Source: Apostichopus japonicus (Eukaryota; Echinodermata; Holothuroidea; Aspidochirotida; Stichopodidae). From it: a stretch of DNA of 64,000 nucleotides. Under the pieces are notes generated by a model. It was not told where the DNA came from and did no database searches. It saw only the letters and a list, made by a program, of their open reading frames with translations. Positions 25,111 to 64,000 of the stretch are shown here, piece by piece. A program made the translations under genes and the position numbers. The stretch covers positions 31,614,001 through 31,678,000 of the forward strand of contig NC_092580.1 of assembly GCF_037975245.1 (NCBI RefSeq), given 5' to 3'. The first letter of the stretch is position 1. Each line of letters begins with the position of its first letter.

Positions 25111-27256
25111 GATAACAGTTTCATCAGTTCATTTGTCATCCATCGCTGCAAAATTCACTGAGTTATGCAAATGAAGCTTTTAATATATCGGTCAGATAAA
25201 TAGACGTCATGGCGTCGTTTGGATGTTTATTGGTTCTGTTCGTTAGGTTTTAGTGAAGATAAACTCGTTAAACTTGGCAAAATTTGGCAGAACCTGGAAG
25301 ATGACTGCGGATATGTAACTGTATATATCATCTTCATCACCCGGTGTGATCTAAAATATGTTTAATAACAATATGAATATGGTAAAAGAAATCTTTTGTT
25401 TCAAAGAAAAATATCAATCTCAATGAATTGATATCTTTACATGTAACATAAAATGAGCTAAACTAAAAAAGAGAGACTCGGCCCGTGTAAGAGCTCTCTA
25501 AAGATCAACGATATGCAACTGGTTAATTAAATATTTATATCACTGTACTTGATATCATTCAACTAATCTATAGATATCATGTTGTATAGTTATTTAGTTT
25601 CAGGCATATATATACTTGTTATCATTGTAAAAATAATGCACCATTATTTTAGCATCAGGAAATAAACGAACCACCTAAGAAAATGATAAAGAATGAAAAC
25701 GATCAAGATAAAACCTAATGTGAGAAAAAAATCAAATTGCGTGACGGGTCACTTCATAGTTGCGAATGATCTTTCTAGAATCGAGTAATTGACTCGAGAC
25801 ACTGTATATATTATATCAGCCGATACTCATAGCTGGTACATCAACTATACTGTTCATGTCCCACAACCGTGCATCAGTAATTACTACTTTGTGTTCCTAA
25901 TATGTGTAACATGTATTACAGAACATGAACAGTAGTTACTGTACTAGCTATCAGTATCGGGTGATCATATCTATGGAGAAAACGGTGACTCCCTGTTCTG
26001 GAGTCAAATGAAACATGTATAGATTGACTTATTACATGTTTTTATATAGCGCCATCATATTTTACTGAGCAGTAAGCATTTCGCAATATAACTAATATGC
26101 AAGATGTGAACAACGTAAAGGTCATGTTGAAATGATAACATAATGTTCGTTTAATTATGTCAACAACTTTCTACAAAACGTCAAATTAGCTGAACTTAGA
26201 ATATTACAAATTATTGCCCATAAAGAGCAAATTATTGATACCTGTCTCGTACTTTGCAGTTCAATCGTTTTCTGTCGAATGTTCTTTTAATCAATAATCG
26301 ATAAACCGACGGCAGACCGTTGATTAACTCGGTTCATTCATAAAAAAATAAATAAAAAAAAACCAAGAGACGTCAATTTTCTTTTCAGAATGTTACAATT
26401 TAATGAAAAACTGTATTTTAGGAAAACAACAAACCATTGTCTCGAAACGGAAACGCATGGCCCTTCGCCTTTTGTTACAGTTAAAAGTCTCAAAACAATG
26501 TAAATGCGCAAATAAGAAATTAACAATGACAGGAATGGGCTATGTACAAATGGTTGTTACTGCATAAAGTTTAAGGGCGTTTTTACGCACCAAATTAATC
26601 TTAAAATGTTGCAAACGTAAATTAAAACAGTACTATGTCATTCCACGTTGTACTTCTATTACAATTTAAACAGCCGAGGTTCATTAATTAACGTGACTGG
26701 ACTATGTAATCACATGACAATTTGAAACTCAATGATGACTTTGTATTGTATGAAATGTTGGGAATTCATACATTTGATTTTCATATAATTAACGTCTTTC
26801 ACCTGATTCGTTATTCTGTTGAGAAACGTAAAAGCCAAATCGTATATTCTGAGGCAACTGTAAATTAGGCCTATAATAAGGTGTCACCGCAAGTTTGGGC
26901 TAATAATTACCTTTTTGTGTGTATAAATGAATGTGTGTGTGTTCAGTGTTAGGTTGGCAAAGGTGGAGGGGGAGGGGGGGAGGGGAGGGGAGAGTGCACA
27001 CCCTCACACCCCTACGTCCGCAATGAATTTGCTGACACTTTTTATTAATTGATAGATATTGAGCTGACTTTAATACAATCTATGCCAACCATATATTCGA
27101 TCTTTAGAAGGAAGATATGTTAGGGTATATACGTTAAAAAAATAAGTTAGTATAGTATGTTTACTTCTCTGAGGGGTGTCAAGTTATGTGTGACTATAGG
27201 CCACGGAAAAGCAAAACCCTTCCGTCCCAATTTAAATAATTATATACAAAATACGT
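25111..27256. other. Non-coding stretch, nothing recognised
   Basis: AT-rich with a TG microsatellite near 26917-26943 and purine-rich G-runs near 26960-26990. No exon, RNA or element boundary was recognised. Confidence 0.45.
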
Positions 27257-27347
27257 TAGGGCTTGGTTCATGTACTAAGTTGGTTACGGTGTCCGCATAT
27301 AAAATTAATGCGCTATAGGCCTGGGTTCGAATCGCAAAACTGTTGGT
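27257..27347 (+). mobile_element. tRNA-like sequence (SINE head or tRNA pseudogene)
   Basis: An A-box-like TAAGTTGGTTACGG (27277-27290) and a strong B-box GGTTCGAATCG (27323-27333) are spaced as in a tRNA-derived pol III promoter. The sequence between them resembles GGTTAnGGCGTCCGC-type tRNA but does not fold into a convincing cloverleaf, so I do not call a working tRNA. There is no neighbouring copy in the window. Confidence 0.5.
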
Positions 27348-27548
27348 GGCTTTTATACTTGCTAAGCGTTGACAGTTATTGTTTCGAAAAATAATTCTAG
27401 AGGATATAATTCAAGTTTGACACATGTGACACTATCACTTTGTGTTCATGTATTTCCGTGGATGGCTGTATATGTTACGTAACATACATGATTTATTGCA
27501 GTTTTAAATTCCACATATATTCTATGAAAGGACGAAATTCATCACTTC

Positions 27549-27937
27549 CAGTGGCGGAGCTAGGGGTATTGGTCAGGAGGGGCGAGAATGGTCTGTATGG
27601 GCGCTTTCGACACTATCTAAGCGGAGCTCCACCACAGGTTGGCGCGTAGCGTATAGAATTTTTTTGAGTAAAGATACTCCCTATAGATCGCCGGAAATGA
27701 CCCTTTCCGGGCCTGGCTAATTTGCAGATAAACGAAGAATAAGTAGGTGTCATCGCCAAATTATACCAACAAAATGTGACAAATGTCAATATGTAGATGA
27801 GAGCGCAATAAAAAATATAATAATCGCGAATAAGTTAAAAATGGTAAAGGGCTGAAAAAGGCCCCAGCAGTCCATTTGAGTCCGTCAGGGGGGGGGGGGC
27901 ATTCGCCCCACCTGACTGTATGGACGCTCCTCCACTG
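27549..27937. mobile_element. hAT-like MITE, 389 bp, perfect 8-bp target duplication
   Basis: ATCACTTC occurs at 27541-27548 and 27938-27945. The termini CAGTGGCGGAGC and GCTCCTCCACTG are imperfect inverted repeats. The interior shares CACTATCTAAGCGGAGC, GATCGCCGGAAATG and a G-run before the right end with the elements at 22759 and 34792, so it belongs to the same broad family. No transposase is encoded. Confidence 0.85.
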
Positions 27938-28525
27938 ATCACTTCCGCTTCATTACAGTTATTCTGCATGACCACACGCACGACATGTAATTTTGTCAAT
28001 GCTGTAATAGTGATATTCATGTACTTTAATGCACATGCAAATCATAATATATAATCGTTCAGTTACATATTTCACTCTTTGCTATGTTCTTATAACATAC
28101 AACGTTACGGCTTCACATTGCCAATAAATTTCGAATGAAAAAAAAAAGAAATGAAAGAGGATATCTGACAAACAGAAACAGAAATGAAAAAAACTATTGA
28201 TTTTTTATTTTTGTTGTATTTTTTCGTCGATTTCGTCCCAAGGTAGTTCATTCTAAATCGATGTTCAAATATTATTTGGCTTGTCCTTGATTGTTGGCCA
28301 AATCAATGAATAAGCACAAAAAAAAGTATTGGAAAAATGGAATTATATTACAATTGTAACAATTACCAAGTATGACGGTCTTATGGTATATTGCTGGAAA
28401 CAGTCCAATTATAAAGTCGTAGAAGGTCTCCTGTTTTCATAAGCTATCGAAATATTTTGTTCGATCTTGACTATACAACCTAAACGTCAAGGCATTATGT
28501 TTATATAGTATATATATGCATGTGT

Positions 28526-28528
<3 letters not shown>

Positions 28529-28602
<74 letters not shown>
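28529..28602. repeat. AT dinucleotide microsatellite
   Basis: TA repeats with a central AATAAATT interruption. Confidence 0.95.
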
Positions 28603-28605
<3 letters not shown>

Positions 28606-29714
28606 GCCGCTGTTTTAAAGCTCATTGGCACGCCCTCCCCCACAAGGGCATAGCACATTAAAGATAGCTCCCAAATGTCCCGTCAATCAATGCGATGTTG
28701 TAATATCCTTCTGTGAAACCATGCCTCTTGCTAAGAGGTCAAAAGGTTAACCTGATCAATATGAAAGTATATCGTCTATAGTTTCTCTATACTTATTTTC
28801 CATCGTATTAACCAAAGAATTGCATAAGGGAAATTGCATTCATGGCAATTGTAGTTGCAATTATGGTGTGTGTATAGTATGGTTCGTGTTGTATGAACTA
28901 AGTATACTACCCAAGTGAATACCCATACACAATATGTAAGTCAACAACAATATATTTTGGGGGTAGTGGTGGTGGGGGAGGGTTGTTGAACGATGGTATC
29001 TCAACATTCTCTCTATTCGTCAGATTTTTTCTTCATCCTCTATTGTTTTTAAAATAAATTAGCCATCTCATCTCATCGACGGATTGTGGAGCGGAGGCGG
29101 GAAGGTTTGATTGATCTGGTATACAGATGAAAAATTCTTTTCATAATTATTCGTGCAGATTTCCAACATCAACCGTTGATAAAGTTGGCCATACTTAACT
29201 TAAATTTCTTCCTCAAAACATCGCAATTAAGTTTTAAAAAAAACAATCTGTATATTTATTTCATCAAAATGACCTATGCGTACGCAAGAATATTATTGTA
29301 CAAAGCGCGCAGAGCAGTCGAATTAACGTGAGGTTTCTACTTGAATTAACATCTACTACAGTCATAGAAAGAGTTTGCACAAAAATTTCACGACCAATTT
29401 TCCTAATATCTTATACAACTAACACAATTTGTAAACCTTGTCGTTCTTCCGATGTTATTGATCAATTGGATCGATTACTCAAATGTAGCCATGGCAACGT
29501 CTGTCTTGGATCGTCATTTAATATTTTATTCGTTCAGACTCTAAAATGTTGACGAGTTTATTGCGAAAGTTGCGCTAGTGTGGTTTAATATTTAAATGCT
29601 GTCTCACATATACACGTCGGATGACATAGTACAAGATATAAGGGCCAGGAACTTTGGAAACGCCAAGTTGTAATGTGGATTATATCGGTTAAATAAATGC
29701 TTGAAGTTTGTTAT

Positions 29715-56383
<26,669 letters not shown>

Positions 56384-56807
56384 TTGAAAAGCTTTATCTG
56401 ATTGGCCGAAAGATTCTTTCATTACAATTGCAACACAGCTGTTGGTTTTGCATATATACAATTTCATAGATCTCCATATACGACAGGACAACTATAAAGA
56501 CAGGCAGACAGACATACGAACGGATAGACGGACAAATAGACGTCAGCGTTGTAAATAATATATCATTCTGTTACATACTGAATGCAAACGTTTCTAATAT
56601 GCACATAATTAATTCCAGATATTATTACAGTCAAACTATTTAGAAATAGTAACTTTGATCATCGACAAACCTTCTTCATCAAGTATAACAACTTAATGCG
56701 ATGAATTAAGAAGGTGCCAAGTAATTATACATAATTCTAATTGTCTTTCAATTTTTCATGTAGCCAAATGAGATGAGGAAAGTCTTGAATATTTGATGAG
56801 CTGTACA

Positions 56808-56813
56808 AATAAA
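56808..56813 (+). terminator. Polyadenylation signal of the large gene
   Basis: AATAAA lies 425 bp after the stop codon of exon 23, the first such hexamer with supporting context downstream. A 3' UTR of about 450 nt is inferred. Cleavage would be near 56830. Confidence 0.6.
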
Positions 56814-56835
56814 ACAAAAGTTATTACATTAACTT

Positions 56836-59741
56836 TGTGGGATACGCCCCAACATCCTTGTAACATATAGCCTCACTTACCATGCTAAGTTGAAAGACAA
56901 TTTAATGGTGTAAGCATATCCCATGCATTGAGCATCTTGATCAGTATAACCTGCACTATGTATTTCTTTTGAGTACCACTCGTTAGCGTTGCTAAAAGTG
57001 AATACCACAAGGGTAAATGTTATTTTAATTTTCTACCTTAGCCTAAGAACTGATAACATACTTGCATTGCGCCCCCAATTGTCCTCTCTACGGTGACTAT
57101 TCTCCCGGCCTTCCGAATCTACCAATCAGAAGCACATATACCGCACACGTGTTTCTATTAGTGTGAGTTAACTTGACATTCCTGACGAACTTGTCCCTCT
57201 CTGTATGATCTACGTACTCTAGAACCAACACGTCTTATAATTTGTAAAGCTTTGGTTCGCAACATAGCATACTCAACGGCGTAACATCATGGGGTGAGAG
57301 GTGGGGTGGGGAGGGAGGAGTGTGAGGGGTTAGGGGATACACGAAGTGGGCCCGAGCCAAAAAGAAGTACATAAAGCACATTTCATTCAAAAGTGAAAGA
57401 TCCAGCATCATCAAGATCTCATTTCGCTATTCCTCTAATCGCTGGTTCCAGCTGAGTGTGTGTATTTTAAGTCTTAACCATTATGTTTGTTTTATCATCT
57501 TCTCTATACGCCGGTAACGTATAATGAGAATTTTTACATATAATGTGTTATTAATAGAGCATCTGTTATAGAAACGAGTTGTAAATATTCCGTATGTCAC
57601 AAAAATCATAGGCACGCCTTCAACTGTTTACAACAAATATTTACTGTAAATTGCATTTAATATAAGCAAAGGCGCAAATTTTAATGACTATTATGTGTCA
57701 TCACTCCTTAAAATTGCAATTTTTATTGAGAAGTATATACATCCTCATCAAGCTTGTGTCATATTATATTAAGTTCGGATGTAAAATTATAACAAATTGA
57801 GAGTAAAGAAAATATTTAGGTAGAGCAACATGCATATTTGATATATTATTGGAACGCAGTACGGCGTTTGTACAATCGCATATTGCGAAACATTTCATTA
57901 GTGTGCTGGAAATAATGTAACTTAACAAATCGTAGAAAATCATGTGTTTAAATGCTTTTACATGAAATAAATTGTTGGAATGAAATCGAAAATAATTGTA
58001 TTCATTGTGTCTATCACTGCCTATTGTATTATTTCCAAAAATTGGTAGAACCAATGCCAATTTTTTAATATAGAGGGCTAGTATACGGGTATAGCAAATC
58101 GTCATAGAGGCTTATTTCTTGATTTGCTTCTGAGGCTGAAAATGGACAAGTCTAAGCTAGTTTGTTTCCTGCACACCGTCCATGTACACAAATTAAATGC
58201 TTTATGTGAACTCAGTATGTTTTGTATGTAAAATGCCCAGTTAAGTTGAATTGGTTTCAGAATAGGGAGCATCTGCAAGTTCATTGTATTCTCAATGAAA
58301 ACCAGGACACGAAACGTTGATCGAATTATGATTTACTGAACATTTCACAACAATTTTCATATAAACCATTCAGCTACTAAAACTAAGCGCCTACAAGAGA
58401 TCTTGAAGCATTTTGAGTGGTAAAATATGCCATACTAATCAGGAGATCTTGCTCTCGAAATATCTGAATTATAAGCGAACACGAAAAATTCCTGGCCTCT
58501 TGAATCAGTCAAATTCAGAGCATAATGTTTTATGTAATTCCATTGAACAAGTGCTACGAACTAATAGCGCGAGGCTTTTAATAAATGGATAAAAATTTGT
58601 TTTAATGACAAGAACGAAGACCCAGGAACTATGGGGCATCATCATCAGGTAGTGATAATAACACATCTTTAATTTTAGTTACACAAGTTTTTAATACTAC
58701 TTTTGCTGAATTCTGTTTTATCTTTATATATCTATTTTTATATTAAATAATACTAAGTTACAATTTGCCAGTATTGTTGGAAACGTGTAATGGTGTGTCA
58801 GGTTAACCAGTGGCCGTGTAGTTACATCATTAATACACACAACAATACCTGACAAGAGAGGGTAGCAGAAGGGCTACGGCCACATGGCCCAGGTCAATTA
58901 GGGGCGCGGGAAATGTGAGATGAGGACAAAGATAGTCTGTTTCTTTAACACTTAAAGACTTAAAAAAGGACCCCGATAACAGAATCGTCCCCCGACTAGA
59001 CCTGATTCTCTAAGCTACTGCACACAACTCTGCAGGATATAAACTGTCGCATAGACTTTATATGAGTTTTGTGGAAATACTTGATCGGAAAGGAGTGAAG
59101 GATGTTGATCTTCACTTCACAATAATACCTGTAGGTATCGCATCACAATTACTATTAGAGTAGTGTACATCCTCTCGAAAAGTTAACCATTGTCGGGAAA
59201 AAGAGCTAACATGACCTAATGTAGTATGCGTGTTTTAGTATATTATCAGTTACCGTTTTTTTTTTTCATTTTTGTGAAAGAGCATAATTTAAAGTACAGA
59301 TGGTGTGAAAATAGGGAGGATTGAACTTAATATCAACCATTTAAAAATCATTGGTTAAATGTTAATATAACTCTGAGCGAGCAGATGGAAGGGTTGTGGT
59401 TCAGTATGCTTAACTTGCTCCTCTTCTAGCTCAAAATCTAAACCGTCATAATATGGAAATTTGGATATGGAAAAGTTCTATGGCAGACACAGATCTCAGA
59501 TATCATGTCGCAGTTGGGACATGCCAGTGGAAACTTGTATGCTTTGGCATGTTTTGCAAGTGACGAGTTAGTGTGTAAGTCAATGGAACAACTAATTGCT
59601 GTGCGACACCCGTATGTTACATAATCATAGCAGACGACGTTCGAAGAAACCTGAGAAGTAGAACCGAAGATCCAGTCGTTTGATTTGACGAAATGCGTAT
59701 ACTAGCTGTTTTATTTACTAACTCGGAGTCCGAACTTCGAA
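56836..59741. other. Intergenic space before KDM7
   Basis: AT-rich DNA with a G-rich stretch near 57295-57345 and a possible small inverted pair (CAGTGGCCGTGTAG near 58809 and GCTACGGCCACATGG near 58872). The KDM7 promoter and 5' UTR should lie within its last few hundred bases, where I see no TATA box. Minus-strand ORFs of up to 113 residues near 57.8 kb have no family motif. Confidence 0.45.
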
Positions 59742-62700
59742 ATGGATTCAGAGACTCTTTATTGTATTTGCAAGCAACACTACGATCCCTCCAGGTTTAT
59801 GATAGAATGTGACCTGTGTAAGGATTGGTTTCACGGAAAGTATGTTACTTTTCATAATTTTTTATTAAGACTTCTTTTTGTTTTTCTGTCTTTTGCATAA
59901 ACAAGGCCGCCACTATGCCATAGTACAACGACTAGCCTATCGTATACACGCAAAAAGAAATTTAAGCTTAGGCTTTTAGTTCAGCATATTAATGTAGTGG
60001 AGTGTAAGCTAACTCGTTAGTGTGTGATGAATAACATAGAGGACTAGTAACGCGAAATGCTGAATTCATGTTCGGTCTAAATCACAGACGAAAAGAAAGG
60101 AATACAAACAAAAGAAGATGAAGCAAAGACTAGGCCTATAGCATTTCCTGTCAGTTTGATCAAAAGTGTCAATACAAGCCAATACGCAAAAGGCTAGGAA
60201 ATAAATAAATAGCTGAAGTTAAGTTAGAACAGGATGAAACTGTAAAACTAAAAGCTTCCAATGTTACTGTTAGGCTAACTGGTGATGAAAGGCCTAAAAC
60301 AAATTACAGACTTTACATTTTCACTTGTAAGCAAAGAAACTGACACTCTTTTATGTGATTGAAATCATTAAGACTTATCAAACATCAAATTCAAACACCA
60401 ATTGAATGAAAATACTGTAGGTGAAATACTGTGATTAAGTAAGACAATAGCAGGATCAGCAATGTGAAATCTTTTGCTCCTTACTAATAGAAGGTAGTGA
60501 TGTAGTTCTGCCATTATTGCATATTCTGCCAAATGCACTGGCTATACAATTTTGCACATCTCAGTGATTTCATTTGTCAAAATTTATTTCTGGATAAAAT
60601 ACACATTTTAGCAAGGAAATTTTTATCCAAAGAATTTTGGTCTAAATACTCATTTTTCTAATGGCAAAACATTGAATTACAATGCAAATAACAAATTCTT
60701 AGAATTTCTGGCCAGCCACAAAGAATATTTGGATTGACATTATAGCCAAGCAACTTTTTGGGCAATTTTCAACGGTCTACTTTGGTTGAATTGCTATGCA
60801 TATCCCAAAACTGTAGTTACAATAGTGTACAAATATCCACAAGGTGTGTGCACATTTAATGAGAAGTAGCAATTGGTTGTTGTTCAAAATCACAACAAAT
60901 GGGAAAGAAATACTCAAATCTTTGTAATGGTGCAAGATACGATAGACAGTGCAGATAACCATAGTATTCCAGGAATTCCAATCCAAGTGTGACGAGAGGA
61001 AGAAAAAATGACAGACCAAGGCCTATTACTATAGCTCCTACTATTATGTTAATTTGGCCAGCTGAGATACAGTAACGTTCAAGTTTTAGTGCATGCTAAC
61101 TGTAACACAGTCTGCCTATGGTGTTCAGAAATGTAACTTTCACAAATTTATCAGTGCTGTCACATGTTAAACAAGAAACTGCTTTACTCTGATTTGATTA
61201 CTAGAAACGTATGAATTTGTTTAACCATTTTAGCAGTGTTTAAAGTTTTTAAAGATCTTCTATTATAACTATATTAAGCTGTGTCTCAGTTTTCCTTTCA
61301 TCGGATTTAGATTGAAATTTCAAGAATGATATCGGCGTATCTCGTTTTGTTTTTCATCTATTCTCCCTGATTTGTTGGCATTTTGACTGCAGAAGCAATT
61401 GATACTTCTCATTAGTAGTCCTTACATAAGTAGTACTTATTCAAAGTAGAATTTAAACCCTGGCCTAGGTATGTTGTATCCTGTATTATGGTAGATGTGC
61501 TACACATGGATACATATAACATACTGCACCAGTTTCTACAGGTACTGGGTGTACTTTGTACAGACTGGAATATTACTAATACAGTGAAGTCTTTTTGATT
61601 CTACTGTTAAGTTTGATCTGTAAATGCCACCTTTTTTGGTGGAGAAACTTTTCTCGCTAATAGTCTGCCTGACATCTCTTTCATCTATAGCTGTGTCAAT
61701 GTCAGGGAAGATCAATCGGCTGATGTGGAAGAGTACCATTGTCCGACTTGTACAATGAAACATGGACCCCTAGTCCGTAAGTATAGAGCTTGTCTACTCT
61801 GTAACCTTACTAGGGAATAATTGATCCAGTATCACTATGCAAAATGCAATGCAAAATGCGGTGCAAAATGCGATGCAAAATGGTCAAATTGCTATACAAA
61901 TCCAAAGATATATAGCAGTTTTTTTTACACAGGAACCATCGTATATTATAAGAGACAAAAAACCTTTCAAAACTGCTACACAAAATTTGAACACTAAAAT
62001 TATACCCTGCTTACTGCAAATTGTGACGCCTTTCTCTTCTAGGTACAAATTACAAGACGACTTAACATGATAGTAATCAGCATTTATTTTTATGACACTT
62101 AAGCGGCCACAAATGTGGGAGAAACCCCCAAGGGCTTATGGATTACAACTTACATGTCGGGTGGATTCCAATTCAACGTTTTAACTCAAATTTGGAAAGT
62201 TTTCCAGTTAGAAAGTCATTTCAGATGGCAAACCGTAGAGTGCTCTTGGATGAAAAACCCACCTTACTATGACCCGGCCGGATTTCAAAACAGAACTTCC
62301 CCATTGCTAAGACTCATTGCTTCAAATGCCACAGCCTTAATCCACTCGGCCACATCACATACATTGTAACAGCAGCATTAATGATATAGAGTAACATTAA
62401 TGCCAAGGGAAAAAAATCATGTTAACCTTAGGTGTCATTTTAATGTACTGGTTTTAAGCTGGTTTATTTTTTTGAAACATTTCTGTTTAAGTTTACGTTT
62501 CCTGTTCAGTTCTCACATGTCAGCGTAATTGAATCAAAGCAAAGTTGCTAACAAATATACAGTTGATGTTTATAGTACAAACTCTTTGTACTTACTGTAG
62601 AATAACCAAGATTACTTCTGTTTTCTGTTATCTCCAGTGAAGAAAAGAATAAATTTTCACAGGCACGACTACACAGAAGACTATGACGCAAACTCAGTAA

Positions 62701-63616
62701 GGAACTCTTGATAATATAATAATAATTAAATTATTTTAATGTAACATTTGTCATGCTAAAGTTACTTTATGTTTATGATAGTAACCATTTATAGTGATTC
62801 TCCTTAATGTACATGCTAGTGACGGCAGCCCTGGATGAAAAATACTTGAAAATCTTGTAACATTAATCTAGCAGACTCATTGAACAAACCCTTTCCATCC
62901 CATAAAGTAATTTGCCTCTTGTCATCTATGCACTTTTGATGTCACCCAGTTTATATTCATCAAGGCCAGACATTTCTAAAAGCAGTTTACATTTTCTTAG
63001 GCTCTAATGGGAATTTTGTGCTGTAAACTGAGTCAGCTTGGGGTGACAAGTCAACAACTACAATGCCACTACAACAAAGTTCTACCAGTCATGACAGATC
63101 CTTCCAAGATTGTTAACATATTGTAACCATTGTGGTAATAGGCTCACTGCTATTTGCCAAAAACTTTCCTTCATTACCATGTTGAAGTTAGCATACAACT
63201 ATGTAAAGCTTTCATTTTCATATTTTCATTGATTGTGTTGTACTAGGAAAGTTGACCTCATCTGCTGATCTTGTGATACACACAATACCAGTATACTACT
63301 GCAGTCTTTGTCATACTTTCAAAGTTAGCACACAAAATCTTCTCATTAGATTACTTCAAAAATTTCAATAAAATGCAACTGTTCCTTTTCTTTCAGCCAG
63401 TACAATCGGGAACCCTTATCTTTATCAAGAATCTCAAGACGCGGTTTTTCCCCGATGGAGATGAGATCATCTTAAGAACAACAGGACATGACCTCAGCGA
63501 GAGATACTTGGAGAAGAAAGGATTTAAGGTGCCGATACTGGTGGAGAACAAAGAAGGGCTGGGGTTACTAGTCCCACCACCCACATTTACAGTCTCAGAT
63601 GTTGAACAATATGTCG
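59742..63616 (+). CDS. KDM7: KDM7/PHF8-type JmjC histone demethylase, first four exons (partial)
   Basis: Nuclear Fe(II)/2-oxoglutarate-dependent histone lysine demethylase of the KDM7 family (KDM7A, PHF8, PHF2), which reads H3K4me3 with its PHD finger and removes H3K9, H3K27 or H4K20 methyl marks. Exons 59742-59839, 61691-61776, 62638-62696 and 63397-63616 join in phase (2, 1, 0, then 1 at the last donor) to give 154 residues. The PHD finger is complete: C8, C10, C23, C26, H31, C34, C50, C53. The aromatic-cage residues Y7, Y14, M20 and W29 sit at the same numbers as in PHF8. The linker HRHDYTED followed by PVQSGT is most like KDM7A. The last exon ends at [12 protein letters not shown], just before the JmjC domain, which must lie beyond the right edge. 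The start is supported by length identity with the family. Confidence 0.93.
61837..61885. repeat. 12-bp minisatellite, 4 copies
   Basis: ATGCAAAATGCA-type units repeat four times in intron 2 of KDM7. Confidence 0.85.
62103..62370 (-). mobile_element. tRNA-Ser/Leu-derived SINE
   Basis: Read on the minus strand, 62352-62334 is TGGCCGAGTGGATTAAGGC, a textbook A-box of class II (Ser/Leu) tRNAs. A B-box-like GTTCTGTTTTGAAATCC lies at 62296-62280, followed by about 170 bp of non-tRNA body. The B-box carries insertions, so it is a SINE or pseudogene and not a working tRNA. It lies in intron 2 of KDM7, antisense to the gene. The 84-residue plus-strand ORF over it is an artefact. Confidence 0.7.
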
Positions 63617-63864
63617 GTGAGAGAAACATTAAACCACTCACATGGTCAGACTGTCAGAAGATTGTCAAAAGCTATATTTGTTTTCATAATAGAGATTTTT
63701 TGCTCCCTTAATTGGTGACATAAGTATCTCGGACCTCGTCTAAAGTTGTTGACAGGATGTGGCTTTGTGAGGAAGGTTCTGCGGTATAGATACTCTAAAC
63801 TTTAAAGATTATGTCGTCTTAATTTTTGATATTTTGTAGACCACTAAACAACACTGCTATCAGT

Positions 63865-64000
63865 CTGGACCTTCATTGTGATCTCATTGGGAGGTTGATC
63901 ACTTTGTGGTCTCAATTGTTGATTACATAGTGACCTCTATTGCTGATCACATTCCAACCTCCACTGTTGATGACTTTATAACCTGTATTGAAGACCTCCA
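63865..64000. repeat. Decayed 24-bp tandem repeat reaching the right edge
   Basis: Units such as CTCAATTGTTGATTACATAG (plus TGAC), CTCTATTGCTGATCACATTC (plus CAAC) and CTCCACTGTTGATGACTTTA (plus TAAC) follow one another every 24 bp in KDM7 intron 4. The array continues past the window. Confidence 0.75.

Noticed and set aside
60777-61019. 80-residue minus-strand ORF in KDM7 intron 1
   Set aside because: Hydrophobic by composition, no motif, inside an intron of the opposite-strand gene.
62115-62369. 84-residue plus-strand ORF
   Set aside because: Lies entirely over the minus-strand tRNA-derived SINE.

Overview
This window is nuclear DNA of an animal. It is AT-rich, its genes are split into many short GT-AG exons, and it carries long simple repeats and many small transposons. 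The protein content (a 1.5 kb-plus EGF/discoidin extracellular protein, an SLC6 transporter, a KDM7-type demethylase) together with tRNA-derived SINEs and hAT and Harbinger-like MITEs suggests a marine invertebrate deuterostome. My best guess is an echinoderm, possibly a sea cucumber; no sequence here proves the taxon.

Layout. Positions 1-21585 are mostly non-coding. They hold one short TATA-driven ORF (1249-1419, + strand) and scattered repeats. At 21586-21868 on the minus strand is the first coding exon of an SLC6 sodium-coupled transporter. Its later exons should lie at lower coordinates or beyond the left edge, and I could not find them. Positions 22-29.7 kb hold MITEs, a 47-bp minisatellite and a tRNA-like element. 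From 29715 to 56383 (+) I could build a complete 23-exon gene. Every intron is GT-AG, every junction is phase-compatible, and the summed coding length is 4620 nt (1539 residues plus stop). It encodes a secreted protein: signal peptide, EGF-like domain, cadherin-like segment, a long series of beta-sandwich-type repeats, one F5/8C (discoidin) domain and a C-terminal module with an Asp-box motif. A polyadenylation signal follows at 56808. From 59742 (+) to the right edge are the first four coding exons of a KDM7/PHF8-family histone demethylase: the complete PHD finger and linker, with the JmjC domain beyond the window.

Mobile and repeated DNA. At least five small elements share CAG-type inverted termini and perfect or 7/8 matching 8-bp target duplications, which points to hAT-like MITEs. 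One sits inside a minisatellite and one is nested in a Harbinger-like MITE flanked by TTA. There are three kinds of tRNA-like/SINE element and a 5'-truncated LINE end with a perfect 13-bp target duplication. Within the large gene, satellites lie against exon borders several times. The clearest case is a 1.5-kb array of 39-bp units whose first unit contains the 5' splice site of exon 4, so the array appears to have grown out of a splice donor.

The three recognisable genes are not a pathway. They are neighbours of unrelated function: membrane transport, extracellular matrix or adhesion, and chromatin.
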